Shown: one piece after another, positions 1-7,686 of the stretch
Layout: each line of letters begins with the position of its first letter
How positions within the stretch are numbered: position 1 is the first letter of the stretch
Assembly: GCA_028873965.1 (NCBI GenBank)
Contig: JAPPMU010000038.1
Span: forward strand, 1 to 41,629
Direction: 5' to 3'
DNA from: Chloroflexota bacterium
Lineage (GTDB): Bacteria; Chloroflexota; Dehalococcoidia; Lucifugimonadales; UBA3495
DNA: 41,629 nt
Notes under the pieces: model-generated
The model's database searches: none
Told to the model about the DNA's origin: nothing
The model's input: the letters and a program-made list of their open reading frames with translations, nothing else
Translations under genes and position numbers: made by a program

Positions 1-48
1 CCCCTTGCCCCACAGATTGGCCTATCTGCAGGGCCCTTTCAACATACA

Positions 49-223
49 AATGACATAGGAGTTACGCACTTGAAATTACAAACCCGTCATTCCTGCGCAA
101 GCAGGAATCCATAGGCTTCACAGTGAACGAATCTGGAACACTGTTAACGATTTCGGCCACTGGATTCCCGCTTTCGCGGGAATGACGGGTGTAAAGTCTC
201 CCAACTGCGTAAGTCCTATGACA
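49..223. repeat. MITE-like element, copy 1 (175 bp)
   Basis: The same 175 bp recur at 1598-1772 with no difference that I can see. The ends are imperfect inverted repeats: TGACATAGGAGTTACGCA on the left, and TGTCATAGGACTTACGCA when the right end is read on the minus strand. Inside each end lies a subterminal palindrome of the CGTCATTCC(T/C)GCG..GGAATCC type. It has no coding capacity beyond spurious short frames, so a non-autonomous transposable element is the best reading. Confidence 0.8.
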
Positions 224-385
224 AATACCTGACCCTGAACAGTTAGGTAGTTCCTCCGGGACTTGCCCGCAGCCGCGCCAGGCCGTAAAGTGTGGGCGGC
301 CGTCAACCCTATCCATTAAGACCGCTGCCCCATGCCCTCATGGTGGGGAGCGGCGGGTAGAACCCGTCTCCAAAGGAAGGTCAAC

Positions 386-1486
386 ATGCGACTCGACCCC
401 ATCAACCTCTACGACTACGAGGAACGTGCCCGGCTGGTTCTGCCCCACGACGATTGGGACACCATCGACGCCGGGGCCATGGACATGTTCACCACCCGGC
501 GCAACCGCACCGCCTTCGAGGAACTGACCCTGCGCCCCAGGTTCCTCCGCGACATCGGGGAGCGGGACCTTTCGACCACCATGCTGGGCAACGAGATCAG
601 CATGCCGGTGTTCGTTTGCCCCGCCGGTTCCCATCACCGGGCCCATCCCGAGGGAGAGGTGGCCACCGCCCGCGGCGCCAGCATGTCCAACACCCTGATG
701 ATGCTGAGCACCGGCTCCAACTGCAGCATGGAAGAGGTCGCTGAGGAAGCCACCAGCCCCCTCTTCTTCCAGCTTTACCACCGGGGTTACCACCTCACCG
801 AAATGCTGGTCCGCCGCGCCGAAGAGGCCGGGTTCAAGGCCATCACCCTCACGGTGGACACCCCCACCCCCAGCCCCAAGGAACGCGACCTGCGCAACCG
901 CTACAACCGGAACTTCGAGCAGGGCAACTTCAGGGGGGTCAACGAGCCGGAGAACGTGCTGCGCGGCACCGACGAGTCCGTGGGCTGGAACGTCAACCGC
1001 ACCGTTCCCCTCACCTGGCACGAGCTTGACTGGCTCCGCAACCTCACCGGACTGCCCCTGGTGCTCAAGGGCATCCGCACCGCCGAGGACGCCCACATCG
1101 CCGCCGAGAGCGGTATTGACGGCGTCCTGGTATCCACCCACGGCGGACGCCAGCTGGATATGACCATGGGCGCGATCGAGATGGTGCCCGAGATCGTCGA
1201 CGCGGTTAAGGGCAATTGCGAGGTTTACGTTGACTCCGGAGTACGCCGCGGCAGCGACGTCGTCAAGGCGCTGGCCCTGGGTGCCAAGGCCGTTGGCATC
1301 GGGCGTCCCCTCTTCTGGGGGCTGGCCGTCGACGGGGCCGAGGGGGTTCACGGCGTGCTGGAGCTGCTCCGCGAAGAGGTCGACCGGGCCATGGCCTATT
1401 GCGGCCAGACCTCCGTTGAGGATCTGGAGCCGAACCTGGTCAACATCCCCCAGGGCTGGGGAGCCACGCCGCAACCCGACTTCTAG
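386..1486 (+). CDS. FMN-dependent alpha-hydroxy-acid oxidizing protein
   Basis: This is a glycolate/lactate oxidase family TIM-barrel enzyme of 366 residues, a normal length. It would use FMN to oxidise a 2-hydroxy acid to the 2-oxo acid. I chose the ATG at 386 because GGAAGG sits 5 nt upstream; an upstream in-frame start at 332 lacks this. Visible family elements are FFQLY (Tyr), LTVDTP (Asp), LVLKG (Lys), STHGGRQLD (catalytic His and substrate-binding Arg), and the FMN phosphate-binding DSGVRRGSDVVKALALGA. By my alignment to plant glycolate oxidase, the substrate-side Tyr24 is replaced by Thr and Arg164 by Lys, so the substrate may differ from glycolate or lactate. The gene stands alone between two MITE copies. 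The family is secure; the substrate is unknown. Confidence 0.9.
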   Translation: MRLDPINLYDYEERARLVLPHDDWDTIDAGAMDMFTTRRNRTAFEELTLRPRFLRDIGERDLSTTMLGNEISMPVFVCPAGSHHRAHPEGEVATARGASMSNTLMMLSTGSNCSMEEVAEEATSPLFFQLYHRGYHLTEMLVRRAEEAGFKAITLTVDTPTPSPKERDLRNRYNRNFEQGNFRGVNEPENVLRGTDESVGWNVNRTVPLTWHELDWLRNLTGLPLVLKGIRTAEDAHIAAESGIDGVLVSTHGGRQLDMTMGAIEMVPEIVDAVKGNCEVYVDSGVRRGSDVVKALALGAKAVGIGRPLFWGLAVDGAEGVHGVLELLREEVDRAMAYCGQTSVEDLEPNLVNIPQGWGATPQPDF

Positions 1487-1496
1487 GGAACTGTAA

Positions 1497-1603
1497 ACCT
1501 GTCATTGCGAGGAGCGAAGGGACATGGCAATCCAGTTAGCGTAGCAACGGCCCTGGCCCCAACGGGATTGCCACCCCCGCATCAAGTGCGGGGTCGCAAT
1601 GAC
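1497..1603. repeat. Palindromic repeat, GTCATTGCGAG family, copy 1
   Basis: It begins GTCATTGCGAGGAGCGAAG and ends TCGCAATGACA, with TGGCAATCC and GGATTGCCA as inner inverted arms. Related elements lie near 22306-22460 and 22736-22876. Its last bases (TGACA) are also the first bases of the adjacent MITE copy 2, so the two elements abut or are nested. Confidence 0.7.
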
Positions 1604-1772
1604 ATAGGAGTTACGCACTTGAAATTACAAACCCGTCATTCCTGCGCAAGCAGGAATCCATAGGCTTCACAGTGAACGAATCTGGAACACTGTTAACGAT
1701 TTCGGCCACTGGATTCCCGCTTTCGCGGGAATGACGGGTGTAAAGTCTCCCAACTGCGTAAGTCCTATGACA
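1598..1772. repeat. MITE-like element, copy 2 (175 bp)
   Basis: This is the second copy of the element at 49-223, in the same orientation and apparently identical. With copy 1 it brackets the alpha-hydroxy-acid oxidase. It directly joins the right end of a GTCATTGCGAG-type repeat, which suggests insertion into or next to that repeat. Confidence 0.8.
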
Positions 1773-1803
1773 TTTTCCTTGCAACTCTAAACAGTCACCC
1801 TTT

Positions 1804-2220
1804 CTAAGCCAAGGCAGCCACGGCCTTGATCTCGACGAGGAACTCTTCTCGTACCAGGCCGTTGACCACCAGCAGGGTGTTGGGCGGGTAATCGCCGTTG
1901 GGGAAAATATCCGGGAAGACCTGGTTGCGTCCGTCGATGAAGCCTTGCACCGAGTCGCGCCCCACCACGTAGGTCGTGAATTCCACCACGTTGTCGAACC
2001 CGGCGCCGGCTGATTCCAGGACGCCGCCGATGTTCTGAAAAACCTGGCGCGTCTGGGCCGCGGCGTCGCCCTGCCCTACCAAGGCGCCCGACAGGTCCAC
2101 GCCAACCTGCCCCGCTACGTATATCAACTTCCCGGCGTTGACCGACATTCCGACCGAATAGGTACCCAGGGGTTGGGGGGCCAGATCGCTGGTTATCGCT
2201 GTCCGCTGCAATTCCGCCAT
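1804..2220 (-). CDS. RidA/YjgF/YER057c/UK114 family protein
   Basis: This is a 138-residue Rid-family protein, the usual size for these trimeric chorismate-mutase-like folds. RidA proper deaminates reactive enamine/imine intermediates made by PLP enzymes. The Rid pattern is visible in YSVGMSVNAGKLIYVAGQVG, in FQNIGGVLESAG followed by VVEFTTYV, and in the C-terminal VEIKAVAAL. The start at 2220 is favoured by GAGGTGG about 7 nt upstream; the frame is open further upstream. At the place where archetypal RidA has its catalytic Arg (PARS), this protein reads PPNT. The Arg therefore appears absent, so it probably belongs to a Rid subgroup without classic imine deaminase activity. Confidence 0.85.
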   Translation of the reverse strand: MAELQRTAITSDLAPQPLGTYSVGMSVNAGKLIYVAGQVGVDLSGALVGQGDAAAQTRQVFQNIGGVLESAGAGFDNVVEFTTYVVGRDSVQGFIDGRNQVFPDIFPNGDYPPNTLLVVNGLVREEFLVEIKAVAALA

Positions 2221-2437
2221 GACGTCCACCTCGCTTGCATCTGCCGGCATCATTATATGGCATGTGGCACGGCGCGCTTCAACGCCGATGGCATGGAGCG
2301 ATGCCATCCATGCAATCAGGCTACATTCAACCAACCCGATCTTCCCTTCAGGCTCGCGCCGCAGAACTCATGCTCACCGATAAGCTGTGATGTTCCCAGC
2401 ACGGGGTATGTAAGACTTCAGCCCGGCTTCGGTTCAG

Positions 2438-2902
2438 CTAGCCGGCGTCGGTCCAGACCTGTCCGCGCTGGCGGACCGGTTCCAGCAGCGATTCGTCGAA
2501 CGGCAGCGGATCGTAATCCTCGCGGTTGGGCGGTCGGTACCCCAGGGCGCCGCATACCGTTTCGTTGGTGTAGTAGCCTCGATAGGTCTGCGTGACCAGC
2601 TCCTGGAAAAACTCCGGGTTCGACGTTTCGACGGACTGCAACGCTTCAACCTGAGCCGGTTCCGCAAGGGCGGCGAATGTCCCGCCGCGTTCACTGGCGG
2701 CAAGCTCAATACAGACCAGACCATCCATCAGCGTACGACGCTTCCCGGAGGATGCAGCCGCGACCGATTCCACGAAGTCGGCGATGCCCAGGTCTCCCGC
2801 AGCGGGCACATCCCCAGCAGCGGGGACGATGCGGTTCAGCACGGTGGACAGGAGAGAGCGTTGGGCATCGCTGAGGATCGAGTTGTTCGAAGTCATGATC
2901 AC
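2438..2902 (-). CDS. Gluconate 2-dehydrogenase subunit 3-like protein
   Basis: This 154-residue protein resembles the small subunit-3 family that accompanies flavin-containing (GMC-type) dehydrogenases. It shows an N-terminal segment of the type LSDAQRSLLSTVLNRIVPA, a middle helical region, and a C-terminal YRGYYTNETVCGALGYRPPN, typical of the family. Either GTG at 2902 or ATG at 2896 could start it; AGGA lies 5 nt before the GTG. No twin-arginine signal is visible, although many family members carry one. No GMC oxidoreductase or cytochrome partner is nearby, so its large subunit must lie elsewhere or it is an orphan. The family assignment rests on overall pattern only. Confidence 0.65.
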   Translation of the reverse strand: MIMTSNNSILSDAQRSLLSTVLNRIVPAAGDVPAAGDLGIADFVESVAAASSGKRRTLMDGLVCIELAASERGGTFAALAEPAQVEALQSVETSNPEFFQELVTQTYRGYYTNETVCGALGYRPPNREDYDPLPFDESLLEPVRQRGQVWTDAG

Positions 2903-3000
2903 ATTAATCCTAGTCCCGAAAATACGGCGATGATGATAGCACAGCGCTCAACTGCTCCAGAACCGGCTTCCTGGGGACGATTGTAAAGTCTTCTAATTTC

Positions 3001-3070
3001 CGCTCATGGTGAGCCTGTCAACCATGCTTCACTCCGGTCTAACCGTCCTTCGACAAGCTCAGGATGAGCG
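3001..3070. repeat. Short inverted-repeat element (CGCTCATGGTGAGCCTGTC type)
   Basis: The left arm CGCTCATGGTGAGCCTGTC pairs imperfectly with the right arm, which reads CGCTCATCCTGAGCTTGTC on the minus strand. It lies in the 217-bp gap between two minus-strand genes. It resembles small palindromic repeats scattered through many environmental genomes. Confidence 0.6.
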
Positions 3071-3119
3071 TATCGGGAGGACTTATCGACTTTGCAATCG
3101 TCCTGCCAGGTTGGGGCGG

Positions 3120-3659
3120 TCAGAAGATGATGCTGAGCGCCCCGTGGTCAGACAGCTCTTCGAGATCGAGGATGGCGCGCTTGCGGCAGATGCGGAGGCT
3201 GCCATCGACGCGGCGAAGGCGCAGGTCGTAACGTCCCACGTAGGGCGACGCCTCTCCCGCACGGTACCGCCACACGGCGACGGAGCAGGTAACGTCGAGT
3301 TCGTTGCCCTCTTGCGCCGTCACCATCACGTTGGAGATGAACCGGCGCGTGCGCGACCACGGGTATTCCCGGTGGGCGTGGCGACTTTGCAGGCGCACGA
3401 TCCGGCCCTGCATCCGGCGGTAGTCGTCGTCGATGAACACCAGATCGGAGGCTGGGTCGCCCTCGGGCAGATCGGTCGTCGGCACAACGTACCGCGCGTC
3501 CGGGGTATAGAGCGTCAGCCACGCATCGAGATTCCAATCGTCCAGCAGCCGGGCTTCGAGGTACAGCAACTGTTCCACCTCGTGCTGGAGCAGCAGTGAT
3601 TGGGGTGTCGCCGGCAGACCCGTCGCGTAGGACTCGGCTGGGATATTGGGGGCAACCAT
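3120..3659 (-). CDS. Aromatic-ring-hydroxylating dioxygenase, beta subunit
   Basis: This 179-residue small subunit has a SnoaL/NTF2-like fold. It opens the family's way, with LQHEVEQLLYLEARLLDDWNL followed by WLTLYTPDARYVVP. It then has SRTRRFISNVMV and the C-terminal RICRKRAILDLEEL. Beta subunits carry no catalytic metal; they hold the alpha-beta hexamer together and can shape substrate choice. It follows the alpha-subunit gene by 19 nt on the same strand, so the two are surely cotranscribed. AGGAGC about 12 nt upstream of the ATG can serve as ribosome-binding site. No ferredoxin or reductase gene lies in the window, so electron donors must come from elsewhere. Confidence 0.88.
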   Translation of the reverse strand: MVAPNIPAESYATGLPATPQSLLLQHEVEQLLYLEARLLDDWNLDAWLTLYTPDARYVVPTTDLPEGDPASDLVFIDDDYRRMQGRIVRLQSRHAHREYPWSRTRRFISNVMVTAQEGNELDVTCSVAVWRYRAGEASPYVGRYDLRLRRVDGSLRICRKRAILDLEELSDHGALSIIF

Positions 3660-3678
3660 GATGGTCGGGCTCCTGCGC

Positions 3679-5016
3679 CTAATCGTCGGCCGCGACGGTG
3701 AGTTCCGGCGACGGCTGCGCGTCGGGAATTTCGCCCGGCGTCAGACCACGCTCGTACTGCTCAACGTGGGGGAGGTTGGCGACGAGGGACTGCCAGCGGC
3801 GCCAGAAGGAGCGAATCTGGAGTTCATCGTTGCCCCGCGGGTCCCGGTGGAAGCCGCGGGACAGATCCGACCATTCCACGCCGCCGGAACGGAAACCCTG
3901 CTGGCACGATTCCAGCGCCTCCGTATCGTCCGGAGTGGCGAATCCGCCGGGCCCGAGGAAGGTGAGGAAGGAGTCCAGGCGGCGGTTCAAACGGGACCCG
4001 GTCTCGCCGGCAGGCACCATCTGCCACGCCGTCACGTCCATGCTGTCCGGGCTCGTCGGCTGGAACACGCGGACGGTCACCGCCATGATGTCGTTGATGA
4101 CCAGGTTGGGGAAGATCACCATGTTGCGGCTCTTCTCGCACATGCGGAGGGCTTTCGTGCGCCCGTGGCGGGCAATCAGCTCATCCTTGATGTCGTTGAT
4201 CTCCTCGCGGGCCTCTTCCCCGAAATAGGGATGCCACATGGCGATCGGGCGGCCGTAGATCGCGTCGTTTTCCATGACTCCGTGGCCGTTACCAAGCGCC
4301 CTGCCGAAACCGTTGCGGCGATTGATGGCGGGTATGTCGCTGCCGGCCTCGCTGGCCATGTAGTCGAAATAAGTCTGGTGCGTGGGCAGCGCGTGATAGC
4401 CGTCGATGCTATTTTCGGCGAGCAGTTTCCAGTTGGCCTTGATGGTGTACCGGTTGGAGCCGGGAATGACCTTCATGCCCTCGGGAGCCTGGTCGGCCAC
4501 CGGGTCGAGATAGTCTGCCGCGCCGGCCAGGTACTCGACCAGCGAACCAGCCTCGTGGTCGAAGCAGACGAATATGAAGCCTTTGTAGCTATCGAATCTG
4601 GGGGAGCGCAGGCTGAAATCGGCGCGGTCGAAATCGGGGCCGTAGCCTTCCATGTCAGGCATACCGATCAACTCGCCGGAGGTGTTGAAACTCCAAGCGT
4701 GGTAGAAGCACTGGAGCACCTGCGCGTTGCCATGGTCGGTACGGCAGATGAGTGCGCCGCGATGGGGGCAGGTGTTGTGGAACACTCGCAACTCGCCCTG
4801 GCGGTCACGGGCGAAGAACAGGGCCCGCTCGGCAACCACGCGACGGGCGTAGTCTCCCGGGTTCGGGACTTCGGACTCGTGGCCCAAGTACAGCCAGCAG
4901 CGGTCAAAGATGCGCTGTCGCTCCAGTTCGTAGATGTCGGGCGACATCATGCTGGAGCGGTGCACCTGGAACTTGCCCAGGTCCGGCCGGTCGTACACGA
5001 GGCTGCCGATTTCCAT
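3679..5016 (-). CDS. Rieske non-heme iron ring-hydroxylating dioxygenase, alpha subunit
   Basis: This 445-residue catalytic subunit would add O2 to an aromatic ring, giving a cis-dihydrodiol or phenol, or demethylate its substrate. The N-terminal Rieske 2Fe-2S motif is complete: Cys83-x-His85 (CPHRG) and Cys103-x2-His106 (CFYH). The mononuclear iron site follows in NSIDGYHALPTHQTY, with bridging Asp205, His208 and His213; the third ligand should be an Asp around residue 360. The start at 5016 has GAGGAAGG upstream. The beta subunit follows, and a Uma2-type gene precedes by 12 nt. Substrate cannot be read from sequence; benzoate-, salicylate- and biphenyl-type acids are all possible. Confidence 0.92.
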   Translation of the reverse strand: MEIGSLVYDRPDLGKFQVHRSSMMSPDIYELERQRIFDRCWLYLGHESEVPNPGDYARRVVAERALFFARDRQGELRVFHNTCPHRGALICRTDHGNAQVLQCFYHAWSFNTSGELIGMPDMEGYGPDFDRADFSLRSPRFDSYKGFIFVCFDHEAGSLVEYLAGAADYLDPVADQAPEGMKVIPGSNRYTIKANWKLLAENSIDGYHALPTHQTYFDYMASEAGSDIPAINRRNGFGRALGNGHGVMENDAIYGRPIAMWHPYFGEEAREEINDIKDELIARHGRTKALRMCEKSRNMVIFPNLVINDIMAVTVRVFQPTSPDSMDVTAWQMVPAGETGSRLNRRLDSFLTFLGPGGFATPDDTEALESCQQGFRSGGVEWSDLSRGFHRDPRGNDELQIRSFWRRWQSLVANLPHVEQYERGLTPGEIPDAQPSPELTVAADD

Positions 5017-5028
5017 GTCAAACCTTCC

Positions 5029-5730
5029 TCACGTCAAGCGGGCATCAAAAATCAGTTCGCGCACCCGAAACTCGAACCCTGGCATCACGTCCTCGCCGGA
5101 TAGAGTCTCCGAGTTTTCCAGAACTTCCGGTTCCTGGTCGGGCCGGTATATGGCAACGCGGCGATTGAACGGGTCAATCAGCCAGCCCAAGCGCGCGCCG
5201 TGGGCAATGTATTCTGTCATCTTGCGCTGTAGATAGATCAGCGAGTCGTTGCGTGAGCGAATCTCGACAATGAAATCGGGGCAGATTTGGCCGGTGCGAT
5301 ATTGCTCGGGGTCGAGCTGGGCCAACCGCTCCGGCGATACCCACGATGCGTCAGGGCCGCGTCCGCCCAGGCCGGGAATACGGAACACGACCTTGGATGA
5401 CGGAGCAATGCCGCCATGTGCCAGCGTCCACATTGTCACAAACGCGAGGAGCTTGTTCTCCTCAAATGAGCCCGGCATCAACATGGGCGGCATTATAATC
5501 AGTTCGCCGGCGTCGTTGTACTCGATGGCGTAGAGGTCGTTGGCTTCGATGAACGCCCAGAGCAGTTCAAAGTCAATCTCGGCCAGGGTCTTGCCGCCCA
5601 GCAAAGGGCGCAAATCCAGGATGATGGGCAGGCCGGGAGGATCGGCGTCCAGGAAATCGCGGGCGTCAACTGTGTTTCCGACGGTTGCGTCGGCGGTTGG
5701 GCCTGGCCATCGTGCAGCCTGTGTTGCCAT
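5029..5730 (-). CDS. Uma2 family (DUF820) putative PD-(D/E)XK endonuclease
   Basis: This 233-residue protein has the Uma2 layout. A segment AIEYNDAGELIIMPP is followed by GGRGPDASWVSPERL (acidic Asp) and PDFIVEIRSRNDS, the D..E-x-R nuclease core where a Ser or Lys is more usual. KMTEYIAHGARLGWLIDP then matches the family's YxxxGxxxxWLIDP motif. Function is not established for the family; it is very abundant in Cyanobacteria and Chloroflexota. A strong GGAGG site precedes the ATG. It sits between the CocE hydrolase (31 nt upstream) and the dioxygenase alpha gene (12 nt downstream), so it appears to share their transcript, although a metabolic role seems unlikely. Confidence 0.85.
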   Translation of the reverse strand: MATQAARWPGPTADATVGNTVDARDFLDADPPGLPIILDLRPLLGGKTLAEIDFELLWAFIEANDLYAIEYNDAGELIIMPPMLMPGSFEENKLLAFVTMWTLAHGGIAPSSKVVFRIPGLGGRGPDASWVSPERLAQLDPEQYRTGQICPDFIVEIRSRNDSLIYLQRKMTEYIAHGARLGWLIDPFNRRVAIYRPDQEPEVLENSETLSGEDVMPGFEFRVRELIFDARLT

Positions 5731-5761
5731 GGGTTGTGCCTCCGCAATGGAGCAGAACGTA

Positions 5762-7525
5762 TCAGCGCGGGATAACGGGCAGCGTGATGTGCGACGGGTA
5801 GCGGGCGGAATGATGCACGGTCTGGCGAGCCGCTTCGAGCCGGGTGTCCACGCCGAGGGCCGCGCCGGTATTCGGGTTCCGATCGAAACGCGGGAAGTTG
5901 CTGCTGGAGATGTCCACCCGGACGCGATGACCAGGCTTGATCACGTGGCTGGTCGCCCAGAGGTCGATGGTGTAGCGGTACACCTCGCCGGGAGTGACGA
6001 ACGACGGCTCGCGGACCGACGTGCGATAGCGGGCGCGAATGATGCCGTCCTGCAAATTATGGGCGAAACCGTCGGGCCGCACGTCCACCAGCTTGGCGGT
6101 GAAATCGGTGTCCACCGCCGTGGTCGCAGCATAGAGCGTCACCGAAATGGGTCCGGTCAGTTCCAGGTCCGATTCGACCGGCTCGGAGGTGAAGGAAAGA
6201 ACGTCCGGGCGGTCCTCGGCGGGACCCTGGTCAAAGACGCCGTAGTCGATTATGAGGGTGTTGCCGCCCCGGGTGGGCGCCGGGTCGTTGGGGTCGTAGG
6301 TGAATTGGTCCCCGGGCTCGTCGGCTTCCGGCGGCACGGTGGACAGCGAACCGTCGCCGCTGCGCGTGTTGGCGTTGCCGCCGGAGTGGAAGTACAAGCG
6401 AGTGTACTGGGTGCGGGCCAGGGGCCATTCGTTTTCGTCGCGCCACTTGTTGTCGCCCATGACGAACAGGCGGACCGGCGGGTCGTCCATGATGCCGGTC
6501 TCCTCGCCCTTGAGCCAGTAGCCGTACCAGCGCAGCAGGTAGTCGTGCAGCTCGATGGCCGCCTCGGATCCGAAGTCGATGTTGCCGGCGCCGCCGGTGG
6601 TGGGCTCCGTGTACGGGCGCAGGTGGGCCCACGGGCCGATCAGCAGCTTCTGGTTCCGCCGGGCCATTTCGCTGCCGCCATGCTTGCCGATGGCCTGGTA
6701 GGCGTTGAGCGCGCCCTCCAGGAATATGTCGTACCACGAGCTGACATGGAACATGGGGATGGTCACGTTACGAGCCTGTCGCTGCAGGTTGATGCCCCAC
6801 CAGTACGGGTCGTCCAATTCCTCATCGAAGTACTCGTGGAAATAGGGGGCCGCCTCCTTCAGGCGGTCAATCCAGTCGCGCAGGGGCAGGTGACGATACC
6901 AATGATCGGACAGGGGCTGGCCGAAGTTGCCGGGCTCGATGACGTACTCGTCCATCTTGGCCAAAAGCGCCTCGTGGCCGCCGCGCGCCAGGGTGTTCCT
7001 GCCCTTGAGGATGGCGTACGGAACCGTCCAGCCCCATTCCATCGCGCCGCCGGTGTGGTAAACCCAGGACTGGTGGAAGTCGGACGACGCGGAAACGACG
7101 GCCATGGTCTGCAGGTGGGGAGGCAGCGGGCGCTTGCCGGCCAGCGTGTACTGCGTCGCGCCGAGGTAGCTCTGCCCGGTGGTGGCCACGCGGCCGTTGG
7201 ACCAGGGTTGCCGGGCCGCCCACTCGACGGTGTCGTAGCCGTCCAGGGCTTCCTGGAACAGCGGGTCGTAATCGCCTTCGGAGTTGAAGCGTCCGCGCAC
7301 GTCCTGGCTCAGGAGCACGTACCCATGGCGCGGGAAGAACCAGATGGAATGGTCGGGGTTGTCGAGGTAGCTGTCCTTGCTGTACGGACCCCGGTTGATC
7401 AGCACCGGAAAACGGCCCGGCGCGTCGGGACGCACCACGTCGGTGGCCAGGCGAGTGCCGTCACGCATGGGCACCATGACGTCGGGCTCGCGTGTGACCT
7501 GGTATTGGGTTCGCTGGGCAGTCAT
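5762..7525 (-). CDS. CocE/NonD family alpha/beta-hydrolase
   Basis: This 587-residue protein is of the cocaine esterase / X-Pro dipeptidyl-peptidase-like family. The N-terminal alpha/beta-hydrolase domain has the nucleophile elbow TTGQSYLG with Ser119. The oxyanion-side region contains VLLSQDVRGRFNSEGDYDP. The C-terminal jelly-roll domain shows VTLYAATTAVDTDFTAKLVDV and DISSSNFPRFDRNPNTG, both characteristic. I set the start at 7525 because GGAGGTG lies just upstream; an open frame extends to 7579. No signal peptide is evident. It probably hydrolyses esters or amides, and may supply substrate to the neighbouring dioxygenase, but that link is inferred from position only. Confidence 0.88.
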   Translation of the reverse strand: MTAQRTQYQVTREPDVMVPMRDGTRLATDVVRPDAPGRFPVLINRGPYSKDSYLDNPDHSIWFFPRHGYVLLSQDVRGRFNSEGDYDPLFQEALDGYDTVEWAARQPWSNGRVATTGQSYLGATQYTLAGKRPLPPHLQTMAVVSASSDFHQSWVYHTGGAMEWGWTVPYAILKGRNTLARGGHEALLAKMDEYVIEPGNFGQPLSDHWYRHLPLRDWIDRLKEAAPYFHEYFDEELDDPYWWGINLQRQARNVTIPMFHVSSWYDIFLEGALNAYQAIGKHGGSEMARRNQKLLIGPWAHLRPYTEPTTGGAGNIDFGSEAAIELHDYLLRWYGYWLKGEETGIMDDPPVRLFVMGDNKWRDENEWPLARTQYTRLYFHSGGNANTRSGDGSLSTVPPEADEPGDQFTYDPNDPAPTRGGNTLIIDYGVFDQGPAEDRPDVLSFTSEPVESDLELTGPISVTLYAATTAVDTDFTAKLVDVRPDGFAHNLQDGIIRARYRTSVREPSFVTPGEVYRYTIDLWATSHVIKPGHRVRVDISSSNFPRFDRNPNTGAALGVDTRLEAARQTVHHSARYPSHITLPVIPR

Positions 7526-7621
7526 GGGGGCACCTCCGAAGGCGGGCCGGCAATCGTTTCCGGCGTCGACTGACGGCAACCATAACCTCCGGCGTACACA
7601 GCGTCAACAATATGAGATTGC

Positions 7622-7652
7622 GCACAAAATACCCCTCCCTTGATCGGGAGGG
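7622..7652 (-). terminator. Rho-independent terminator downstream of the SDR gene
   Basis: On the minus strand, CCCCTCCC GATCAA GGGAGGGG forms a perfect 8-bp GC-rich hairpin followed by TATTTTG. It lies 35 nt after the SDR stop, and before the start of the CocE gene. The two are therefore separate transcription units. Confidence 0.8.
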
Positions 7653-7686
7653 GTAACGCTGAGACGCCGGTCGTTTGGAACAGAAC

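Noticed and set aside
5540..7573. 677-codon plus-strand open frame opposite the CocE hydrolase
   Set aside because: It has no recognisable domain and mirrors the coding strand of a clear hydrolase. Similar long shadows at 3646-5103, 11763-13259, 13654-14649 and 16149-17849 are rejected for the same reason.
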